From Progne subis subis (taxonomy: Eukaryota > Chordata > Aves > Passeriformes > Hirundinidae), in contig JAKJHU010000030.1 in the NCBI GenBank assembly GCA_022316685.1, forward strand, positions 10,416,360-10,480,359: a DNA stretch of 64,000 nt, read 5' to 3'. How positions within the stretch are numbered: the stretch's first letter is position 1; every line of letters starts with the position of its first letter. Shown piece after piece: positions 47,878 to 60,180 of this stretch. The position numbers and the translations under genes are program-made. The notes below the pieces were generated by a model. It was not told where the DNA came from, made no database searches, and saw nothing but the letters and a program-made list of their open reading frames with translations.

Positions 47878-48375
47878 TCAAAAATGTGCGTGACAAAATA
47901 GTGTTAAAAGAATATTTTTATGTGACTCACATTTTCTGTCGCCTGGTTCTGTTAGTTGATGCTGCCTTTGGAAATGCAGGTGGAGAAAAGTAACTTCTCC
48001 AGAAAATCTTTTTGGAGAAGCTGGAGGTAGTCTGGCTGCCTCATTAGGAGGTTCTGATAGAGCCAGGAAACCACTTTTATGTGGTAGGTAGGCTGCATCT
48101 GGCCCTGGGTTGCTTTTAAGTTCATGGTCAGAACCTCAGCTGATAAAAAAAGTTGATGTAAGTCTGGATGATGTCAGGCCTGGGCCTTTAATATTCATTG
48201 GTAACACCTTGAATCCTTTTAGTGGTATCTTGTCTTCATTAACTTTCTTTTCTGGTGACACATCAATTCCAGTATTTGGACCTACAGCTGGCTTTTTATA
48301 TTGATTTTTAAAAATTAATTTAGAGAAGGTTGTGAAGTTCTTCCGAGTAGATATGAAACGATTTATCACTACCAA
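47878..48375 (-). pseudogene. Minus-strand open stretch with one stop; possible decayed exon or gene copy
   Basis: Read on the minus strand, about 165 codons carry a single TGA (48136-48138): 79 open codons before it (48375 to 48139) and 85 after it (to the stop at 47878-47880). The composition is protein-like, with Lys/Pro-rich and Ser/Pro/Ala-rich segments and no homopolymers. There is no ATG at the start and no clear splice site. I recognise no family. It may be a decayed pseudogene, an exon misread, or chance. Confidence 0.2.
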
Positions 48376-49825
48376 GAACTGTATGTCTCTTCAGTGGAAT
48401 TGAAAAGAATTCCAGTGGGGCTCAGCTCCCACTGTTAACTAAGAGCTCTTCTGTATCTTGAGCTACACTTAAAAAGTGATGAATTATTAGAATTTTTTTT
48501 GATATATTTTATCCTTTAGACATATATACTAGAATAAATCTACACATTTTGTATAGCCTTTGGAGAATCAGCACGCTTCATATAACTAAGGAATAATTGG
48601 TCATCCTTACAGTTTTGTTATTTCAGTTCACTTATCTTGATTCCAACTCTTCTGGACACCCCATGTGATGGTAGCACTTTCAGAATGAAGAAATGCCCTC
48701 TTCTTCCCTGACTTTTGCAGTAGTATTTGACATGGTGCTGGGGTGTAGAGCAATAATACCAGTCTCTTTGGCTGTCAGAGCTATTGACAGGACTCTTCAC
48801 TGCTTTTTCATCTCACCCCCACAGTACACCTGTCCCTCACACCTTTTACTCCTTTCCTCCTGTTTTCTCCTTATCAATTACTTTTCTAATCCATCTCTCC
48901 TGTGTTTTTTTCACTTTATCAAATCATCCTCTGTAAATAAGGTTATTTCTATTACAGGTAGAGGGCCTACAGGTTTTGGGGACTCAGGTTGTGTTTGTAC
49001 TCCTCTTCTACATATATTAGCAGTTGTTTAATTATCAGGTAACTTTAAAATTCTGCTTTAGTTTACAGTGGGAAGAAGTAGTTATTCTGTGCAGATTAAA
49101 TTGTCTCTGAATAAAACATAGTATGGATGAGTGGACACAGAATGACACCAGAGGCTACTTCCTTGTACTGAAATATTTTTATGGGTAAACATGTAATATA
49201 TGCAGCCAAAAATTTACTGTTCATACAGTTTAAATTTTACCAGTCTATTCAAAGATTTTTATTTTATTGTATAATTTCATTCCATTTATTATCAGACTAA
49301 GTTATTGTAGAGAAAGGAAATAAGGAATAATGCCATTATTGAAAAAAAAAAATCTTTTAGAATACACTTGAAGTTATTATGCACACATCCTGGTACCTAA
49401 CCCATTTTTTCTAAATTTTGACTATCTTTTCACTGTTTCTCTGTATCCTGAGGTAAATGGCTTCCATCTAATTGAGGTATTTCAAGTCATCAGCATCCTA
49501 AAACATTTCATGTGGAGGAGTATGGTGTTAATTATGATGGTTTCTTCCTCCTCTCTCCTGTATTTACTTAGGACTATTTTTATGCCTTTGTTAATCCCAC
49601 TTTTCAGTTCAATTTCTCTCCTGTGGTCTGTAACCATTTCATACATATGGTGAATTTTATATATATAGTTTAGTTTTCCTTTGTTCTCTTTATGATAAAA
49701 CCCCAAAACCAACTCTTAAGTCTGCATTTATTTGAATTGTTTACAGCCCTGAGGTCTGGAGCCTGTGATCTGTCTCTTTGCCACCCCCATGCTTGTACTT
49801 CTATCTGTATAAAAAATGCAGCTAC
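48376..49825. other. AT-rich non-coding DNA
   Basis: No gene or mobile element recognised. The 112-codon frame at 48693-49031 is Ser/Leu/Phe-rich and shows no domain. Confidence 0.4.
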
Positions 49826-49830
49826 ACTAT

Positions 49831-50560
49831 TGTTGGGGGTTAAGTTTTCCTGTGGAATTTTTTCCCCTCCATAAGTTGCTAGGAGACTAAATACTGATGC
49901 TTAAAGGGTGCTTGACCCGTACAACATAAGTAGATCACTTAGTTTAGGGGGGAGGGTAAGGCTTGGGGGCTCCAGAAGCTGAGGGGGGTGGTTTTCTGCT
50001 CTCCATTTTCCGGAGAGGACGGTCGGGCAACTGCTGGCTGCATGAGGAGTCCACCGTTAATGGAGGGTCCAGTCCTGGGAATTCTATCATCTGCCAGAGC
50101 ATCCAGGAATTCGGAGCTTCTCGCCTGCCCTGCTGGGTATGGGTCAGCCCCGGTCCAGCTGCTGCGGCTTCTTCTGCACTGCTCACTCTGCCTGCCAGGA
50201 TCCCCCCTGCCTGCCAGGACACCCCACTGTTTCCAGTCATCAGGCCCGGAGTTTTCCACCGTTTTGGCTTGGTGCTCTCAGGGTCCCAAGGGATCAGACT
50301 GCCCGGGATTTGTGAGACAAAGCCCCTCAGGGTTCTTGGTTCTGTTTATTATTATTATTATTATTGCTGTTGTTTGTCTGTCCTGTTATATTTACTAGTA
50401 AAGGACTGTTACTCCTTTTCCCATAGCTCTGACTGGAAAGTTTTTTGATTTTTTTTAATCTTCCAAATGATAATAACTTGGAGGGAAGGGATTGGAATTC
50501 CCCATTCCTAGAGAGGCCCTGCCTCTCCCCAGCAGATACCTGTCTTTTCAAACCAAGACA
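49831..50560 (+). mobile_element. Solo LTR, ERVL-like, with 5-bp target-site duplication
   Basis: A 730-bp block starts TGTTGGGGG and ends AAGACA. It is flanked by ACTAT on both sides (49826-49830 and 50561-50565). It is GC-richer than its surroundings and resembles a passerine class III LTR. A TTA microsatellite lies inside (about 50344-50365). No retroviral genes adjoin it, so it is the product of recombination between two LTRs. The frames across it (49963-50448 and others) are not genes. Confidence 0.85.
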
Positions 50561-50565
50561 ACTAT

Positions 50566-52971
50566 ACAAATATAAGTGAAAATAAACACAAAGTGCTATA
50601 GCCCCAGTCATTGGAAGGGTTGCTGTTACAGACAAACCAAATTAAAAATAATTCCAGGTAGCATGAAGCAAATTCAGACAAAGCAAACATTGGAAGCATC
50701 AGTCTGGAGGTCTCAACTAAGTTGTTACACAGCCTGTTACTAATAAAGTCGACCATATATTTACTGAGCCACAGAGTTAAAATCTCAACTCACAAACAGA
50801 AATTACAAATCCCACCAGGTATTATTCAAGATAAAATCTGTTTTAAAGTCAACAAGGGGCATAGAAAGATAGGGATGATAGGGAAAGATGAATCATCAGG
50901 AGTCACTGAACAAAAGGACACATAGACAACCAACAGTACCCCAACTGACAGAGCCAAGCTGCTGGAAGAGGCTGCTATGATGCTCTATTTTATTTTTATA
51001 TCTGCCATATTTTGTTTAGACTGTTAAATTATTTTAATTGATTAAATCCTTGGATTCTCAAATAAAATGTGTGCTTTTCATGTCCAGGACAGGATTTTTA
51101 AGGCAACACTAATTTTTTTCAAACACGGAAAAGAAAACACTGATCAGTTATTAGACTAGAACTTTTAAGTTATTATTCTGGGTTTTATCAGTGCTTAATA
51201 TCTCAAGAATACTTATCAGTGTCTTTCTAAAATCTACAAAAAGGAGAAAGATTTAGTCAAAATTTACTACTTTCCAATGAAGAAATTAGTGTTCATTAGC
51301 TTTTGGGATATTGTTTTATATACTTTGAATTCAAACATCTAGAGAAGGGAGCTAATCTCCACATTCCACTTTATGTTTTTACTCTGCCTTATTCTAAAGC
51401 TGGACTGCCTTATTTGTATTGCATTGTTGTGAAAGTTCTGAAAGTCATAAATGACCCCCTTTTAATGCATTCTTATCAACTGACTTTGTCATATTTGCCT
51501 CTGTGAGCAGGAACAAAATCAGAAAAATAGTTGGGAAAAGTCTCAACTAATACTACAAAATTCTTAAATGTCCTTCCAAAAGTTGACTTAGCTCCTCAGC
51601 TGAGACCTGATGAATGAATAATATGGAGAAAATGAACACAGAACGCAAAGATGACAAATTTTCATAGTGGCACAGAAGTCAAAACTTATTTAATTTTTTT
51701 TTTTTTTTCCTTGTGCAGTTAAGGGATTGTCATTTAAACTGTCCTTGATATCTAAATTCAATCCGTGAGAGGTTTGAAACCTGCTCACACTTGTATACCT
51801 CCTAGTTCTGTTGCCTAATCTTTAATGACTATTATGAGCATATGATTAATGCAGTGAGCAGTATTTAGTATAATTTAAATGACTACTAAGTAATTAATTA
51901 CATCACCAGTTTAGGCATTTAAGTAATGGGTAAATCCAAGCTTTTCAAGAGTCTAGTTCCTTTAGTGGATGAATCAGAGAATCTTAAAGAGTAGGACTAA
52001 AATATGGCAGCTTTGAAAACTCCAAAAGGTCAGTCATACCAAAGTTAGAAAAAAAAAATTGACATCATGCTAAGATAAAGCTAAAAAAAATATGTGTAAC
52101 CAGGTGGCTTTACTAGGAGCTGCATAAATTATGATGTTTTGTCTGCCCAGGATTTTATTTTCCAAATTATTTATTGAGGGGGGGTGGGGACAAGGGGGAG
52201 TCGTTTCCTATAATGTGTTCCTTTTTAGTGATTTTTTTCTCTGTTGGGATTTCATGCTGAGTTCCAGATAGGAGGCTCTCAAATACCACATTTGCTTATC
52301 TTCAAAGAGGTTACAAAATGTACAACAGTCTGAATGCTGATTAAGGTGTTTTGTCTGCATGTTTGAGTTTAGCTATGACTTATCTATAATGGCCAAGCAT
52401 TCAAAACTTGGATGTTGAATAATTATTTTTACAAGGAAAAAAAAAAAAAAAAGAGAGAGAGAGAAAGAACTGGACTAAGTCTTGCTGATACAACTGTCTA
52501 CTGCTATTGTTGATGTATTTTTTAATCCATGTTGTAGAGTAAAACATACAAACTTTCTCTCTTTCCTTTTGGAAATTCTCTTTTATTTCTTTGAATCTTC
52601 CTCCTGGAATAGTGTACTGGCTTTCTATGTTCTACAGTGTTTATTCTGTTATCAAAATCTCCAGACTATCTTATTTCTCATTCTTATCTCTTGACACCTT
52701 TATATTTCTTTTCTTTTTATCTGCAGGGATTTTACAGTTTTTGATGATGGCACTAAGGTTATTTGATGTTTAGCTTATAAGTTGGTTTTCAGACTGCATT
52801 TTCAAATCTGCTTTTCATTGGTGATTCAATGCTAAAGGAAATAAAATAAAACTCATTTCGTGGCTTATATTTATTTTCATTATAGCAAAATTGCACCAAG
52901 TGAAATTCTTTTAAAACATCTACATTCTCATGTCTACTTTTGCTGAAGTGGGTTTTTTTTGTGGTTTTTTT

Positions 52972-53011
<40 letters not shown>

Positions 53012-53150
53012 ATAGGTGTTTTGTAATTTAAACAGTTTATCTTTTCTTCATTTCACTTTTGCTCTATACAGCAGCATTTCTCTGTCCTTCTTAATGCAGG
53101 TTGAATTCTTATTTTCCACTTTGGGTAAACAGTTTCTTTATGTATTTCAC
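50566..53150. other. AT-rich non-coding DNA
   Basis: No gene recognised. Contains a T run at 51696-51709, a polyA/GA tract at about 52436-52466 and the long poly-T at 52950-53010. Confidence 0.4.
52950..53010. repeat. Poly-T tract
   Basis: About 60 bp of T broken by a few G near its start, with an uninterrupted T run of more than 30. No poly-A-tailed retroposon was recognised next to it. Confidence 0.85.
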
Positions 53151-53152
53151 AG

Positions 53153-53268
53153 GGTATGAAATATTGGGGAATATTTACAGGGAAATTCCTCAAGCAGCCA
53201 GTAAAAACTATATAATCAGTAACAGAACAAAATACTCTGATGAAGAAGAGGATGATGATGATTATTGA
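53153..53268 (+). CDS. Candidate terminal coding exon with acidic C-terminus (tentative)
   Basis: A pyrimidine-rich acceptor ending CACAG (53148-53152) is followed by a frame of 37 codons and a stop at 53266-53268, entered in phase 1 (two bases complete a split codon). The peptide begins YEILGNIYREIP and ends in an acidic run, DEEEDDDDY. A variant poly-A signal ATTAAA lies at 53304-53309. No upstream exon or gene is identified. Chance explains an open frame of this length fairly often, so the call rests on the acceptor, phase and unusual tail. Alternatives are a chance frame around a small GAT/GAA repeat. Confidence 0.3.
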
Positions 53269-53555
53269 AGAGACTGAAAAGAAGACATAATTCTTTCTTT
53301 CATATTAAAATACTTGTCTTTAAGCATAAGTCAATAAGCAGTTTAAGCTTTGGTACAATTTCTATTTTTCTGGCACAATATTTTTTACTTTACAATTGAA
53401 AAACTTTTTTCATTTTGGACAACCAGATGAAAGTTTGTCTTTCAATTTATAACATCTTAATAGAAATGCAGCATTTGGAATAGCAAATTTCAAAGTTTTA
53501 ATTGTCACAGCTGTTTTTTCTGACATGCAATTAAACATTTATCTTTTTATCTTTC

Positions 53556-54120
53556 TTCTGGGACAGAGTTAATTTTCTTCACAGTACCTGGTATGGGGCT
53601 TTGGATTTGTGCTGAAAACAGTGTCGATAACACAGGATTTTTTTCATTATTGCTGAGCAGTGCTTACACAGAACTAAGGTCTTTTCTGTTTCTCAGCCAC
53701 CCCACCGGCGAGGGTGCTGGAGGTACACAAGAAGCTGGAAGGACCAACCAGGATAGCTGGTCTCTGCTGACCCAAGGGATATTCCAGACCATATGGCATT
53801 GTGCTCAGCATATAAAACTGTGGGAAAAGGGAGTGAGGGGGGGTGGGTGTTTCAGAGTGATGGTGTTTATCTTTCAAGTCACAATTATGTATGCTGGAGC
53901 CCTACTTTCCTGAGCAGCTCCTTGTCCAGTGGAAATGGTGAATGAATTCAGTTTTTCTTTGCTCACACAGGCACCTTCTGGTTTCCCTATTAAACTATCT
54001 CTACCTCAAACGATGTGTTTTCTCACTTTTACCCTCCTGATTCTCTACCCCATTCCATCAGGAGAACTGAGCTGCCACAACAATCTCTTTGTCTGCAAAC
54101 AGAACATCATGTTGCTGCCC
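53556..54120 (+). mobile_element. LTR, passerine ERVL-like family A, near full length
   Basis: From GGGACAGAGTTAATTTTC it runs through GGATTTGTGCTGAAAACAGTG, a TATA-like CATATAAAACTG near 53810, a T-rich U5 region and CTATTAAACTATCTC near 53986. It corresponds to the 5' part at 31264 and the 3' part at 33890. The 5' terminus is truncated or diverged and no duplication was confirmed. The 106- and 76-codon frames across it are not genes. Confidence 0.7.
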
Positions 54121-57099
54121 ACTACAGAGTACTGTTGTGATGATACATGGAATATTTAGGAAGATGAAATACCCTGTTAGTTAGCTGCATCTAAATGAAT
54201 ACTTGGCATAGTGGTGTTCAGTCAAAGATCAGACTTGATGATCTTAGTGGTCTTTTCCAACCTTAATGACTTCATGAGTCTATTAAAGTATGTGAAATTG
54301 TCTATTTGGGAATTAAAAAATATAGAATAGAAGATCATTGGAATTTTCTATATAATGAATTTTCTCTTTATTTATCAGATTATGGTCTCTTCTCACTGGT
54401 GGATCCTGAGTGAAAGTATTTTTGCTTTTAAGACTTCAATAACTTTCTAAACACAACACTAGCGTGTTCCTCAATAATTGATTAGTCTTAAGATGCAAAA
54501 AACACTGCATGTCTGTGTAACTAATTACTTCTGACATACACAAGTAGCAAAATAAAAACTTTAGGCCCTATGTTGCTGTATAGGGTTTTTTTTTGGCATA
54601 TGATCAAGAAAATGAAGATTAATACTGAATCAATAGCCATCTTACTCATTTACTCAATTGTTCCTATTCGACATCTGAGGAAATATCTTTTCTAATTTTG
54701 AATCTCTGAAACTCTTTACACAGAAATTAACTTTGTTCTTCAAAAAAGAAGCTAATGTAGAGATGTAAGCATAAACTCAGTATAGAAAAAACTCACGCTG
54801 GTGATAAAATTGTGATCAGAAATAAAGTGTTTAGGTTTCAAGATCTACGCAATGAATTTGTATATTGACAGCAATTACTGCCAGCAGTTTTGATCAACAA
54901 AAAATACTGAGTAAATAACAAAGTAAATAATCTTAGTATGGCACATAAATTGTGTTCACTTTTAAAAAGTACAACCAATCATTGTATTGTGGTTCACCAG
55001 AAGCTTCCTATTTTCTATTCCCAGCACAGCATGGTTTGCTGGTGTTAAACACCAAGAAAATCTATACTGAAAATTGCACTGCTTCTTAACAAATTCACAT
55101 GATCTTTGTTATGAAATTTATATACATTAATAAGAATAAATATATAAATACATTTTAATAGCTCATACATCTTAAAAAACAAAGGGAAAAATCTTAAAAA
55201 AACAAATACTAAAAAAGTGAAGTGATGATTCATTTGGATAAAGCAGCTCATTTTATCGAATTCCATAATTTTACTTTAGAATATTCTGAGAACTCTTTAA
55301 AGATCAGAAAAAGTATCTGTCTCAAATGATTTGTCTTTCTCAGTGTTGTGGTAATCATAATTTTCCATTTCATCCCTTTCTACCCATAAACAAACTAAAA
55401 TATATCTTAAAGTCACTTGGATTCTCTATTTTAAACTCTTTCTAAGGAAGATTTTTTATGGTTGCTAAAAACATATAGTTTCATTTTCTGAAGTCTTGTC
55501 TTGATTTCCCTGATGACCACTCATAGGAATGTATTTCCCTTCAGCTGTCAGTTTTTCCTGTGGTGCTTTAGAGAGATAAAGGTCTCCTGTATTGATCATC
55601 TTTGTTTTTTGAATTTGTGTGTCTTTTAATTTCTTCTATGAGGTAATTTCTGAAGAGATAAAAATGGACTGAATCATAACTTTCTTTTGAATACGGTGAG
55701 TTTTGCTTTTGCAAATGTTTTAGTGCTTTAACTAGTGTTTATCCGGGATAAGGCCTGAATGTGTAAGTGGAAAGGAACTGCATTGGATTTGGAGTTTGCC
55801 TCTGGCACTGCAGCAAACTCCCTGAGAAATGAGGAGGCTGCAGATGATAAAAGGGAAATAAGTGAATTATAGATGACTATGCTTTGCATCTCCTAATGAA
55901 GAACTGATAGAGATATCATATGAGTGAAGAATTAAGTAGAAGCACTGCTAAGAGAATTTCATGAGACACTAACAATACATATTACAAAACTAGAGAATAT
56001 CAATCTTCCCCCCGCCGCTTCTGCCGGTTTTGGAGGATTCCTTTCCTGAAGATTCAGCTTTTTCTAGCTTACATGCAAGTTTTCAGAGGAATCCTAGAAC
56101 TTTTTTAATTAACTAAATACTATGTGAACTTGAAAGATTTGGTTTTTATGCCTCCTTCAAACCTGTTTTTCATGTCTGTAGTTTAGCCTCTTGCTGTATT
56201 CTGTAACAGTGCACTTCTCAAGATGACCTGGAAGTTAATTAGGTCCTAACTCAAGTTAGAAGATCAGCCTCATTGTTGTGTCACAGGACAAAGAGAAACT
56301 GTGAATGATCCCTTATAAACTCAACTGTCCCTTGCATCTGTTTCTTAGAAAAAGAAAGCAAATAAATTGTACTAATAAATTGAATGCACAGTTTCATTTG
56401 TTCTGTTGGTCCTACTTCACCTTCTACTTCTTGAGTCATCTGCTGTGACAGATAACCCAGTCATATAAGTTATTTCACCAACAAAATTGAAGTTTATTAT
56501 TAAATTGAAGTCTGTCATTAAAGTAATTTTTGCATCCCCTTCATCCTTCCTTGTTTCCTTCTGATTTATATCCTTTCACTACATCATTGTTACTGAGATA
56601 CTTCTGGAATATTTTCATTACTTTTTAATTGCTAGGGTAAATAATAATCTTAATAATAAATAAATGAATAAAATATTTGATATCAAATTTCTAATAATAT
56701 TTTTCTTCTACCAGCATTTTCCCTTTATTGCTAATGTTTATTTCCCAGATGATTACGGTCCTTCATCTTCCTTCTTCTTTGCCCTTTTTTGCTTGCCAAA
56801 TTGCTTTTTTTGTCATTCTTATCCTCCTCTCCTTGTGGCTCCGATGCAGATAAAGTCATTTTTCCAGATTACATTAATCTGATTAATAACTGATCAGGGC
56901 TTCAGGAAACACAATTCAGATTAAACCAACAGGAATCTACCTTTAATGATGGTTTACTCACCATAAATTGTCAACAACATCAAACAGAGGTAAATCTGAA
57001 TGACCCAGCCCTTAAGGGTGGGACCAGGGTAAGAATTAGGGGAAAAAAATACTTTTTGCTCCACTTTTTTTTCTTTCTTTCCAACTTATTTTTATGCAG
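54121..57099. other. AT-rich non-coding DNA
   Basis: No gene recognised. Confidence 0.4.
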
Positions 57100-57232
57100 A
57101 TCTCAGTTCCTCCACCTAGCATTTCTGGAACTCCCCAAAATTCCTACCAACACAGCTGGTGCTACAAAGGGAAGGCTATGTTCAGGACTTGGAGACTCCT
57201 CGCCACTTGAAATACAGCCAGCAGAAATCCAT
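57100..57232 (+). CDS. Candidate internal exon with strong splice signals (tentative)
   Basis: A long pyrimidine tract (57060-57095) with acceptor ATGCAG precedes a 133-bp segment that ends in ..CCAT followed by a good donor, GTGAGT (57233-57238). One frame is open across it (44 codons after one split base). The other two frames contain stops. The peptide starts SQFLHLAFLELPKIP and shows no domain. It could be a coding exon, an exon of a non-coding RNA, or a cryptic exon. Confidence 0.27.
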
Positions 57233-57238
57233 GTGAGT

Positions 57239-58142
57239 CACAGCATTATCTATAACCATGGTAAGAAAAATAGCTGTAAATAATAAATTAAATTAAATTT
57301 TAAAATAATAACAAAGTAATAAATTTCTGAGTTACTAAAATTGACTCACTAGCTTTGAAAAATGAAACACCTTGCATATAAAATGTACAAGGGACAAAAA
57401 TTAATTTGTACTCATCTTATGCACTGTTCCTTTAACATGTTCACCAAGTCAAAATAAAATTATAAAATATGTATAAATTAACCTTTTTTTTTAAATGCCT
57501 GTGAAGTGACAATGGTTCCTGAATATAAAACCCTTAGAAAGTTTCTGTGATTTAATTGCCCTTAAACGTGAACTTAGGAACCTGACTTTTATCAACTTTT
57601 TTGAAAATTATTACTTGTGCCTTAAAAATTTGTGTTTTCTTTTGTTATTATTTGTTGATTTAGTCCTCTTTTCTGACTTTTCAATGCAGTTATTTTACAG
57701 TATAAATGATAGAAAGGTACTGTGTCCTATGGAGAAATCTGAACATACAGGCTCTGACTGTAATAAGGGTTAGAAGGATGGTTTTCTATATATTTCATAT
57801 TTTGGAAGACTGCAGGCCATAACAAACATCAATAAAATTTGATATTTTTTGTTTTTTTTTTTTTAAACTAGAACCCCAGAATTCTAAGTTTATTGCGTAC
57901 TTTTGCCAAGCAAGTTTGCTTAACAAAATAAAAGTTGTTAAACTACAATTCAACCTGACAGAAAAAGTAGTCAGCCTTAAATTCTCAGTGGTATAGAGCA
58001 GATCCACATCTTTATTTTACATAACATAATTTTGAATTCACAATGTGCCAAAAGTTGTTGAAGTTGTATTGTAAATGTTAAAATGCCATAAATATAATTG
58101 GAGAGAAATCAGGAAATGTTTTATGCAATAAGAAACCACGAG
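57239..58142. other. AT-rich non-coding DNA
   Basis: No feature recognised. Confidence 0.4.
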
Positions 58143-58625
58143 TGTCACCGAGACACATAAAGCAGCCACACGCAGACAAGAGGTTTCGCAGAGCAAAGGT
58201 TCCTCCGATCCGGCTCAAAGCTGAGTCCAGGTGGAGAGCGAGCCTCTTTTTTTTATTTCTTACTTTTTATACGTTTGTGGGTCCAGCAGAAGATTGGCTT
58301 CTGGGGTTTTTCACTTTGCAGCCAAGTGGCTAAACCAACTGTCAGTTACAATTGTTTTCAGGTTAGAAATATGCAAACAAAGGACAGAGAATGAAAAACA
58401 AAGGATTTGTTTATATTACATATGTGGAAAAAGGTAGAAAACTTCTTCTAATATTGAACAGTAACTAAAAAGATCTGACTCCATTTTATGAACAATTCAA
58501 AAGCCTATAAAAAAATCAGAAAAACCAGGGTAACATCTCACCCTTTTAACATTACAAAAAAAGAAAAAACAGAAAAAGAAAAATGAACAAATTTACAAAG
58601 GGAATATATACAAATTCAATCACTG
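58143..58625 (-). mobile_element. 3' end fragment of an ERV related to the one at 23736
   Basis: On the minus strand it has 90 bp of internal sequence (58536-58625) matching the region just before the polypurine tract of the intact ERV, a purine run, and then a complete diverged LTR (58143-58535). The LTR starts TGTTACCCTGG and has the same TATA-like region and the AACCTGAAAACAATTGTAACTGAC-type stretch. No 5' LTR or coding region is present, and the internal part stops abruptly at 58625. It is clearly more diverged than the LTR pair of the young provirus. No gene is present. Confidence 0.85.
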
Positions 58626-59379
58626 AAACCAACAGTAACTTTTTAAATTGTCATAATATATAATGTTAATATTGACTATCATATAAATATAGTATAATAA
58701 TATAATATTGACTGTCATTTGTAATATAAACCAATCTACACTTAGAGAGCAAAAGCATAAATGTTTTAATTTGGAACAGAATTTCACTTGATATGACAGC
58801 TGAAAAACTCATTGGAGAAGTGTATCAACATATATATATATATATATGACGTAAAAATGTATAGTGAAATAAATTTTTCTAAAGAGAAATATTGCTATCT
58901 TGAAAAATGAAAGATATTAGTATAACCACATGAACCTTTTATCTACATCATTACAAGGATGAGATTAATCTTTTTATTTTGGGAGTGCACTTCTCATATT
59001 TTACACTAGCTGTGGTCTAGTCTGCAAAAATTTTTTGACATTAGATATCAAACCACTTTTTTTTTTTTTTTTCCCCCGTTTTACTGAATTCCACAAATTA
59101 ATGTTATGAACATTCTAAATATTTCTGCATAAATGAAATTATATTGTTCCAAGTGAAACAGATAGTAGCCTTGGTGTTTCCTTGTGGAACTCCTTCAGCT
59201 CCTATATCTTTAAACTTTTAGCCACAGATCTACAGTTCACCAATATTTTAATTGTAATACACTAAAGAAAAAAAATATGGAAGTAGGATGTTGTCAAAGT
59301 TGAGTTTTTTTTTTTTTTTTCTTTTTTTTCCTTGAGTTCCTTATAACCTCATGATATCTTTGTGTTATTACAAGCTGGA
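58626..59379. other. AT-rich non-coding DNA with TA microsatellite
   Basis: Includes a perfect (TA)n run at about 58830-58849 and poly-T runs at about 59058-59073 and 59306-59331. No gene recognised. Confidence 0.5.
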
Positions 59380-60180
59380 AAAGTGGATCCATGTGAACCA
59401 TGAGGTTCAGCAAGGCCAAGTCCAAGGTGCTGCACCTGGGTCAGGGCAACTCCAGGCATCAGTACAGATGGAGAGCAGCCCTGCCCAGAAGGGCTTGGGG
59501 GTGCTGGTGGAGATGAGCTGGCAATGTGTACTCACAGGCTGGAAAGCCAAACATGCCCTGCCCCGAAGCCTGATGGGCTGCATCAAAAGCAGAGTGGGCA
59601 GGTCTAGGGAAGGGATTCTGTCCCTTCCACTCTGCTATGCTGAGACCCCACATGGAATGCTGCATCCAGCTCTGGATAGTCAGTACAGGAAAGAATGGAC
59701 CTGCTGGAGTGGGTCCAGAGGAGGCCCGTGAAGAGGATTCTGATCAAGTCTCTGGTGAGGAAAGGTTGAGACAGCTGGGGCTGTTCAGCCTGGAGAAAAG
59801 GAGAAGGAAGAGGAGGAGAGGAGACCATATTTTATTTTTTTAGTACATAAAGGGGGGTTATAAGAAAAATTGGAACAGAGTTTTTAGTAGGGCCTGTTGC
59901 CGTATGACAGGGGATAACGGTTTTTATCTGAAAGAGGATAGATTCAGACTAGATAGGAAGAATTTTTTTTTTTTTTCTTGTGAGTACAGTAAAACACCAG
60001 AAGAGTTTCCCAGGGAGGTGGCAGATGGCCATCCTTGGCAACATTCAATATCAGGATAGATGAGGCTCTGAGCAATCTGATCTAGTGGGAGATGTTCCTT
60101 GTTATTGCAGGGGCATTGGATTAAATGACCATCAAAAGTCTTTTCCAAGTCCAACTACTCTATGATTCAAACTACTCAAG
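59380..60180 (+). mobile_element. CR1 LINE 3' portion
   Basis: Contains characteristic phrases: AAGGTGCTGCACCTGGGTCAGGGCAA near 59425, GGGCTGCATCAAAAGCAGAGTGGGCAG near 59575, CTGGGGCTGTTCAGCCTGGAGAAAAGGAG near 59776 and TTCCCAGGGAGGTGGCAGA near 60007. The right end carries a CTATGATTCAAAC tail. All frames are interrupted; this is a dead copy. Confidence 0.9.

Noticed and set aside
49939..50448. Frames of 98-161 codons on both strands at 49939-50448
   Set aside because: They lie inside the 730-bp solo LTR and have no domain.
53593..54159. Frames of 106 and 76 codons
   Set aside because: They fall inside the ERVL-like LTR and show no domain.
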